Positions 59,183 to 64,000 of a stretch of DNA of 64,000 nt are shown here, piece by piece. How positions within the stretch are numbered: the stretch's first letter is position 1; each line of letters begins with the position of its first letter. The position numbers and the translations under genes are program-made. Location of the stretch: positions 124,001 to 188,000 of the forward strand of contig MU623342.1 of the NCBI GenBank assembly GCA_025201765.1, in the 5' to 3' direction. Below the pieces are notes generated by a model that saw only the letters and a program-made list of their open reading frames with translations, did not search any database and was not told the DNA's origin. This DNA is from Daldinia sp. FL1419 (Eukaryota > Ascomycota > Sordariomycetes > Xylariales > Hypoxylaceae).

Positions 59183-60128
59183 ATGGTGACAACGCGCTCG
59201 CAGACTAAAGACTACGAGCTAAACTCGGGCGGAAAGAGGTCGCATAGCAAAGCCTCGACTGCACAAGCACAAGAACCGGAGAAAAAACAACAGAAGACTG
59301 AATCATCTGATAACGTCGAGGTTAATGGAAATGAAGGCGACAAGATAAAGCAAGAACATGATGGCGGGGAGTCAACGTCAAATCCCAAGGTCGACAAGCT
59401 GATATCTCAATACGGAGAGTTGCCGCTTATCCACACAGATTTATCTGATCCGGATAAACCGACGCCAGATACTGTTCTTGCGTTGCTATTGAATGCGATG
59501 CTATCCTCATCGAGGATCTCTCATGCATTGGCCGCCAAGACTGTCGATCTAGTGATCAAGGCCGGGTATCATAAGCTCGACGTCTTGAAGAAGAGCACTT
59601 GGGAGGAAAGAACTGAGGTTTTGACCGAAGGCGGGTATACGCACTATAGGTATAACTTCTATTCTGCCGCCGATTAGAGTGATGGCTAATTACCGCCACA
59701 GAGAAAAGACGGCGACTATGATGGGAGATCTTGCCCGACTTATCGAGGATGAATACGGTAAGCTATAAAAGTTAAAGGCGGCACGTACCATCATAATTAA
59801 CGTGGCACGGCTCTTAGACGGTGATTTAAACACCATTCTTCAAATTACCTCGGAGAACCCGACCAAGATCAGGGCAGAGCTCAAGAACATCAAGGGCTTA
59901 GGTGACGTCGGCATCGATATATTCTTCGACACGGTGCAGCATATTTGGCCTTGTCTGGCACCCTTTATAGACCCCCGAAGCTTGAAGACGGCGGGAGAGA
60001 TTGGGATCGGGGACGATGTGGATGTTTTGTGGAAGGAAGTGTCTGAGAACCCCGAACGGATGTGTAGACTGGCCGCCGCATTGACGAAGGTGAGGTTGGA
60101 TGGGAAGGGGAAGGAGTTTAAAGACTGA
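59183..60128 (+). CDS. HhH-GPD DNA-glycosylase-like protein
   Basis: Three exons (59183-59649, 59702-59757, 59818-60128) total 834 nt, 277 residues. The N-terminal 70 residues are polar and Lys/Glu-rich, probably a nuclear targeting tail (MVTTRSQTKDYELNSGGKR). The core is the helical endonuclease-III fold: DTVLALLLNAMLSSSRISHA, the helix before AGYHKLDVLKKSTWEE, and the helix-hairpin-helix near IRAELKNIKGLGDVGIDIFF (192-211). In endonuclease III the hairpin is followed by the catalytic Lys. Here the matching position is not Lys (GLGDVGI), and no C-terminal iron-sulfur cysteine cluster is present. A candidate Asp remains in PFIDPRSLKTA. The protein is therefore either a monofunctional glycosylase or a non-catalytic DNA-binding relative. 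The 56-nt middle exon is supported by phase. Confidence 0.85.
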
Positions 60129-60390
60129 ATATAAACGTGATTGCATGTTTAACACAATAGGAAACTTAAGTACCTACGTAATAACTCCCTATACAATATT
60201 TGTTGGAATGGTGGCATCTTCTTGAGCTATGTCCCTAAACTTGCTGCGATAACTGGATATAGTGAATGGTTGCATATTTATTCCTAGTTAATGCTTGCAT
60301 CCTGGCATACTGTTAGATAAATTCAAACCGGCGTCATGGGATGAAAGATGCCTCCGAGATCAATTACTACCGCAAGTGATATTCATCCAG
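60129..60390. other. Short intergenic gap
   Basis: 262 nt between the HhH gene and the Zn2Cys6 pseudogene; no feature recognised. Confidence 0.5.
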
Positions 60391-61320
60391 ATGATGGGCG
60401 GTACGATGATACATTTTCAACCTACTCGCGAGAACCAGCTGCGACGGGCTTGCGATAGATGTCATCGATCCAAATCAAAATGCCTTAGGGATAACGACGA
60501 TGGGCCACGTCAGTGCTGTACCCGTGCTAACGCCGAATGTATTTCTAGCCCTCCAGCGACATCACGACGCCAGACTCGGACCTCGTTTTCTCAAACCGGT
60601 GCCTAAGTAATCTTAACTCGCCCCAAGCCAAGCCAGATGGACATTGACGCATCTGATTCAAGTGGCGTGATTAATGAGCATCTCGCTGCGAATTCCTTGA
60701 CGCTGCCGGCTGGTACCCCTGAATTGCTGTCACCGGTAGCCGCGAGATTGGACCCCTGCCAGTCAGACTCAACAAAGGGGCTACCAAATACAGAAGAGCC
60801 AAGTTCGGATCTTATATCTCTACTTGAAAAGCTGTCGAATCTTAATATCCGCTTAATGCGCCACTTGAACACAATCCCGGAAATCAATACTGTTGGTGAT
60901 CTGTCGCAACCAGAGGACAAGCAATTTGGCATAGACGAAACTTTCCATATATCGCAATTATTCATATATATTATAAGTCAACTCTTCTCGGGGTTACCAC
61001 CGCCTCAAAACAGTGTCGCAGGAAACACGCCGAAAGATAATCTCCCAACATTCTCTTTAGACGCCTCCTCGGAACTGCTCATGTACTCATGCTACCTGCG
61101 TTTGATCGAAACATACGACAGGATCCTCCGACTTATATAAGTTTCTACCTCGAATAAGACCCCGGGCCGTGATATATAGTATCCGTTTCAGATACCCGAC
61201 TTTACCGTAGGCTCGTTATCCTTACCCCTGAATCCTGGGACGCAATTTATGGTTCTGGTCAACTCCATGGATGCAATGATAAACCCCGTACGGCTGAATC
61301 GGGAATTATATTCATGTTTA
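60391..61320 (+). pseudogene. Zn2Cys6 transcription factor pseudogene
   Basis: From ATG 60391 one frame gives a fungal Zn2Cys6 start, RRACDRCHRSKSKC, continuing to CCTRANAEC. It goes on in the same frame through an acidic linker, FHISQLFIYIISQLFSG and LLMYSCYLRLIETYDRIL, to IPDFTVGSLSLPL and MVLVNSMDAMI, a pattern of AflR-like regulators. In-frame stops interrupt at 60604-60606 (TAA), 61138-61140 (TAA) and 61180-61182 (TAG). No intron of fungal size in the right phase removes them. All three could come from CAA or CAG by one C-to-T change. The fourth and fifth cysteines are adjacent instead of two residues apart, which would also disturb the zinc cluster. It appears truncated where the HET gene's 3' end begins. 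An alternative is an intact gene with unusual splicing. Confidence 0.78.
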
Positions 61321-63497
61321 TATGATAGTAATATCTTCTATCGCACTATCACACTCGATGTATCTAGATATCTTTCCACACCGACCGTATCCCACACGCC
61401 GATATCGAGCTTCTGAGCTAGCAGAATCAAAAACTTCAAATAGCACAAGATAATGTACGATGTATCGCAACGTAGTCGCGCTCGACGAAGAGTCAGACCC
61501 TGGATCGTCATTTACTGAATCATCGTCCGCTATCCCAAGGCATATCAAAGCCAACTTGTCTCCCTTTCGTAGCCTGGTATTCAACCTATCCGGGCTAAAT
61601 ACAAGGGAAATCTTCAGCCCATTCTTGTCAGACACCCGCAAAATGTCACGTTTCCTGTTTCTAGCAACTTCAACTCTAAGGATATCGGCGCGTAGTTTAA
61701 TATAGCCTTCCGAGATGCCCGTCAAGTTGTCCGGACCCTGCGCGCCAATGTGGAAATCAAGCAGTTTAGGCGAGTCGGCTTTACGAAAGGGAATTTCTGC
61801 AAAAATCAACCTTCCCTCTGTTGAAATCCAAGACCATGACGGGGCTCGGTATTCCGGGGACTCGATTTTTTGGGGGCTGAAAACCCGCCAACTCAACATT
61901 CTGTCCGGCCTTGATTCCCACATTCCGGCAAGATATTCCTCGCCGGTAATATCCTTGAAAAACTTGGCGATTCCTGCTATGGCGGGTAATCTGTCGGTCT
62001 GGTTCGTTAAAGTGCACTCGGAGTACTGCTCGACAATATCAATCCAGAAAGCGATTGCTTCATTGTTCATCTTCCCTGATTCTCTGTGACGACCCAGTTT
62101 CATTACCTTCCCAAGTTCATTCATAACCGAATCCACCCAAGAATATCCAGCTGGGAAAGTCTCGCTTTGGTCCGTTTCTCGACATTGCCAAAGAATTTGG
62201 TCGCTCCCAAAATATAGGACACGGGGAGCAAGTATGCATTCCTGCAAGACCCAACCTCGCCTGTAAAGATATCCTCTTTCGATTTCTTCCGAGCGGATAT
62301 AGGCTCTATAGATGTAATGTGGCACCTCCTCATCCTGGAATAAGGCGCATTGTATTATCCCGGGCTCTAGTTTTGTCAGGGCTCTAGCCCGTGCTACATA
62401 TAGAACAAAGAACTTGTTCTATATGTAGCTGCCTTTAGCCATAGTTGTAGATAGGTTCCTCGCGGAACAACGAAGTTGTTTCCTTGCTTCTTGGTCCGCC
62501 GCGTGACAAGTTTATCTGGATCCCGCGGGCGAGATAGTCCTCTGTCGGGGGCCTCGGACATTACAGCTGCAACATTACACACGGAATTAGAATATACATA
62601 TCCCATAGTGGGTGCTTCTGCCTCCCAGTCTTCTTTGGAATCTTGAATGATACAAAGTGCGTCAATCCAAATGTATCGGATGGAGAATCGCCGCGCGACG
62701 ACAACGAAATCTCGAAACGTCTGAGGAAGATCCTCGATCGGGTTGCCACGGCGAAGTTCGTCGAAATTCGACTTTGAAAGTTGCAGTGTAGGATTTGGTC
62801 CCCATCTATAGCTTAATATCATGTATGGAGCCGACTCCGGGGGATCTCCGTCTTTCGAAACTACGTGAAGCTTCCAACGAGAGTCTCCTCCGTTGCCGAG
62901 GTCGATGAGACGGCTCGGGTACCGCGCAGTCCCTGAAAGCGTTCGTAGTTTGCAGAGTCGGTGCGAGGAACAACAGTCTTGAAGCCAATTGTATGCCGTT
63001 GTTAATGAGCTAGCTGACAAGGTGTTTGGCTCAAGGGGAGGAATTGTGAAGAGGTTTCTATATTCTTCGTCTACGTGGGCAGGTTGATCAGTACCTGTCA
63101 GTATGAATGTCATAGACCGTACTTATAACTATTGCCGAATTTAGACGTACTATAAGTTGGGACGAGCTCAAAAAAATGTAGTTGTGTAATATTCGACTGC
63201 TACATCGGATTCTTTGTCTTCGAGCCCAGTGTAGATACACCGAACGCGAAGTGGTATTAGATCACCAAGGATCCTCTCACCCTTTCCACTAAAGAACTGC
63301 ATCGTTAAATCGCTCTTAGAAGGTTTATGGGGGAAGTTATTAATATCCCTCAAAACTGCCGAGCAGATAAAACAATTCTGCTCGGCAGAGCCCTCGAGGT
63401 CCTTGAACTTTACCTTATTTGATTGATCCAGCTTACATGCAGTTGCCTTAGAGAAGGTATGGCGGCATGCTGAGCAAATTGTCGTTGAGTAAGGCAT
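61318..63497 (-). pseudogene. HET-domain protein gene, probably damaged
   Basis: Full-length layout of a HET protein. Exon 1 (63497 to about 63151) has MPYSTTICSACRHTFSK and NCFICSA, a CxxC pair typical of these N-termini. Exon 2 (63094 to about 62400) holds the HET core: YMILSYRWG, LPQTFRDFVVVARRFSIRYIWIDALCIIQDSKEDW and MGYVYSNSVCNVAAV. Exon 3 (62334-61318) continues RGYLYRRGWVLQECILAPRVLYFG through a long C-terminal domain. The 56-nt intron 63095-63150 joins exons 1 and 2 in phase only if the seven-T run (63170-63176, coding strand) had one base fewer, so a one-base frameshift is present in this sequence. The exon 2 to 3 junction is also unresolved and overlaps a 16-bp inverted repeat. HET proteins trigger non-self cell death. 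A homopolymer sequencing error would restore function. Confidence 0.8.
62393..62429. repeat. Perfect 16-bp inverted repeat inside the HET gene
   Basis: Arms at 62393-62408 (GCTACATATAGAACAA) and 62414-62429 are exact complements with a 5-nt spacer. Beside it, GGGCTCTAG occurs twice (62362-62370 and 62379-62387). The structure falls exactly where the second intron donor should be. Confidence 0.8.
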
Positions 63498-64000
63498 ATT
63501 GACGAAGATTATATTAATGCGAACACTTGGTGGAAGGAAATTTACCTATGCACTGAAAAAAAGGATGCTAAAGTGACTGCCCACACTAGCGACATTTATT
63601 AGAAGATGGATAAGTGTCTCGAGGTTAAACGAACAGGCGCCTAATGCGGGATGGATTGGGCATCGACCTAATACGACGTAAATACTGGTAGATAGGTGAG
63701 TAGGCAGTCAATGTATCGAAGCCTCTTGACGGTAACTACCAATCGAGTTGCATCACCAACCTAGTGACATCACTAAACCAACATAATCGTATGCCGTACT
63801 GTTATAGGATCTATATATCCTTTTATGCTTACTTACCTGATGTGTTTTTACGGCGTAGGGGATCAGAGAACCGGGGCGGAACCAGTGTACGGCCCAACAG
63901 GAGGAAGAAAGCTGTTCCATTGGATCCCTCTTTAGTGTAAAAGACGACGGAACAAATTGAGTGCTTGGTACAGGCGGCACAGATGCTGCGGGCATAGATG
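63498..64000. other. Upstream region of the HET gene and window edge
   Basis: Presumed promoter of the leftward HET gene. At the right edge a leftward open stretch (about 63837-64000) ends in a strong CAG/GTAAGT donor and may be an exon of a gene starting beyond the window. Its frame cannot be fixed, so it is not called as a gene. Confidence 0.4.

Overview
The window is nuclear DNA of a filamentous ascomycete (Pezizomycotina, probably a sordariomycete; this rank is inference). The evidence is short 45-70 nt introns with GTRAGT-like donors and CTAAC/CTGAC branch sites, HET-domain genes, a Zn2Cys6 regulator, a SegA/Eis1-like eisosome protein, a second-type plasma-membrane H+-ATPase, a KP4-like protein, and many palindromic TACCTAGGTA runs between genes. 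There is no sign of bacterial or organellar DNA. Exon boundaries were placed by hand from splice consensus and reading phase; no transcript or database search was available.

Layout. 1-7.5 kb: Cu/Zn superoxide dismutase (five exons, minus strand), then about 4.8 kb of gene-poor AT-rich DNA carrying an intact hAT-like MITE with an 8-bp target duplication. 7.5-17.5 kb: a Rom2-type Rho1 GEF (plus strand), convergent with an eight-exon H+-ATPase. 18.9-28.5 kb: an accessory stretch with a HET pseudogene, two six-cysteine small secreted proteins, a secreted protein with Kex2-bounded repeats, a second Kex2-type secreted protein, a possible small membrane protein and a tubby-like-fold protein. 31-40.5 kb: a mitochondrially targeted or dual-start polyol-type SDR and a 1530-residue eisosome-organiser-like protein. 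43-55.3 kb: a housekeeping block with an unknown conserved basic protein, a Cti6-like PHD protein, the mitochondrial GTPase Mtg1 and a type II membrane nucleotide pyrophosphatase. 56-64 kb: a second accessory block with an FAD monooxygenase, a KP4-like secreted protein, a HhH DNA-glycosylase-like protein, a Zn2Cys6 pseudogene and a damaged HET gene.

How it fits together. The Rho1 GEF, H+-ATPase and eisosome protein all serve the cell cortex and wall, but nothing shows they are co-regulated. The two accessory blocks combine secreted cysteine-rich proteins with allorecognition (HET) genes and decayed copies, as expected of fast-evolving interaction loci. In-frame stops in the two pseudogenes are mostly explained by C-to-T changes, consistent with but not proof of RIP-type mutation. 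No single new multi-gene system is demonstrated. The strongest candidates for something undescribed are the 19.6-23.7 kb cluster of small secreted proteins and the MITE.
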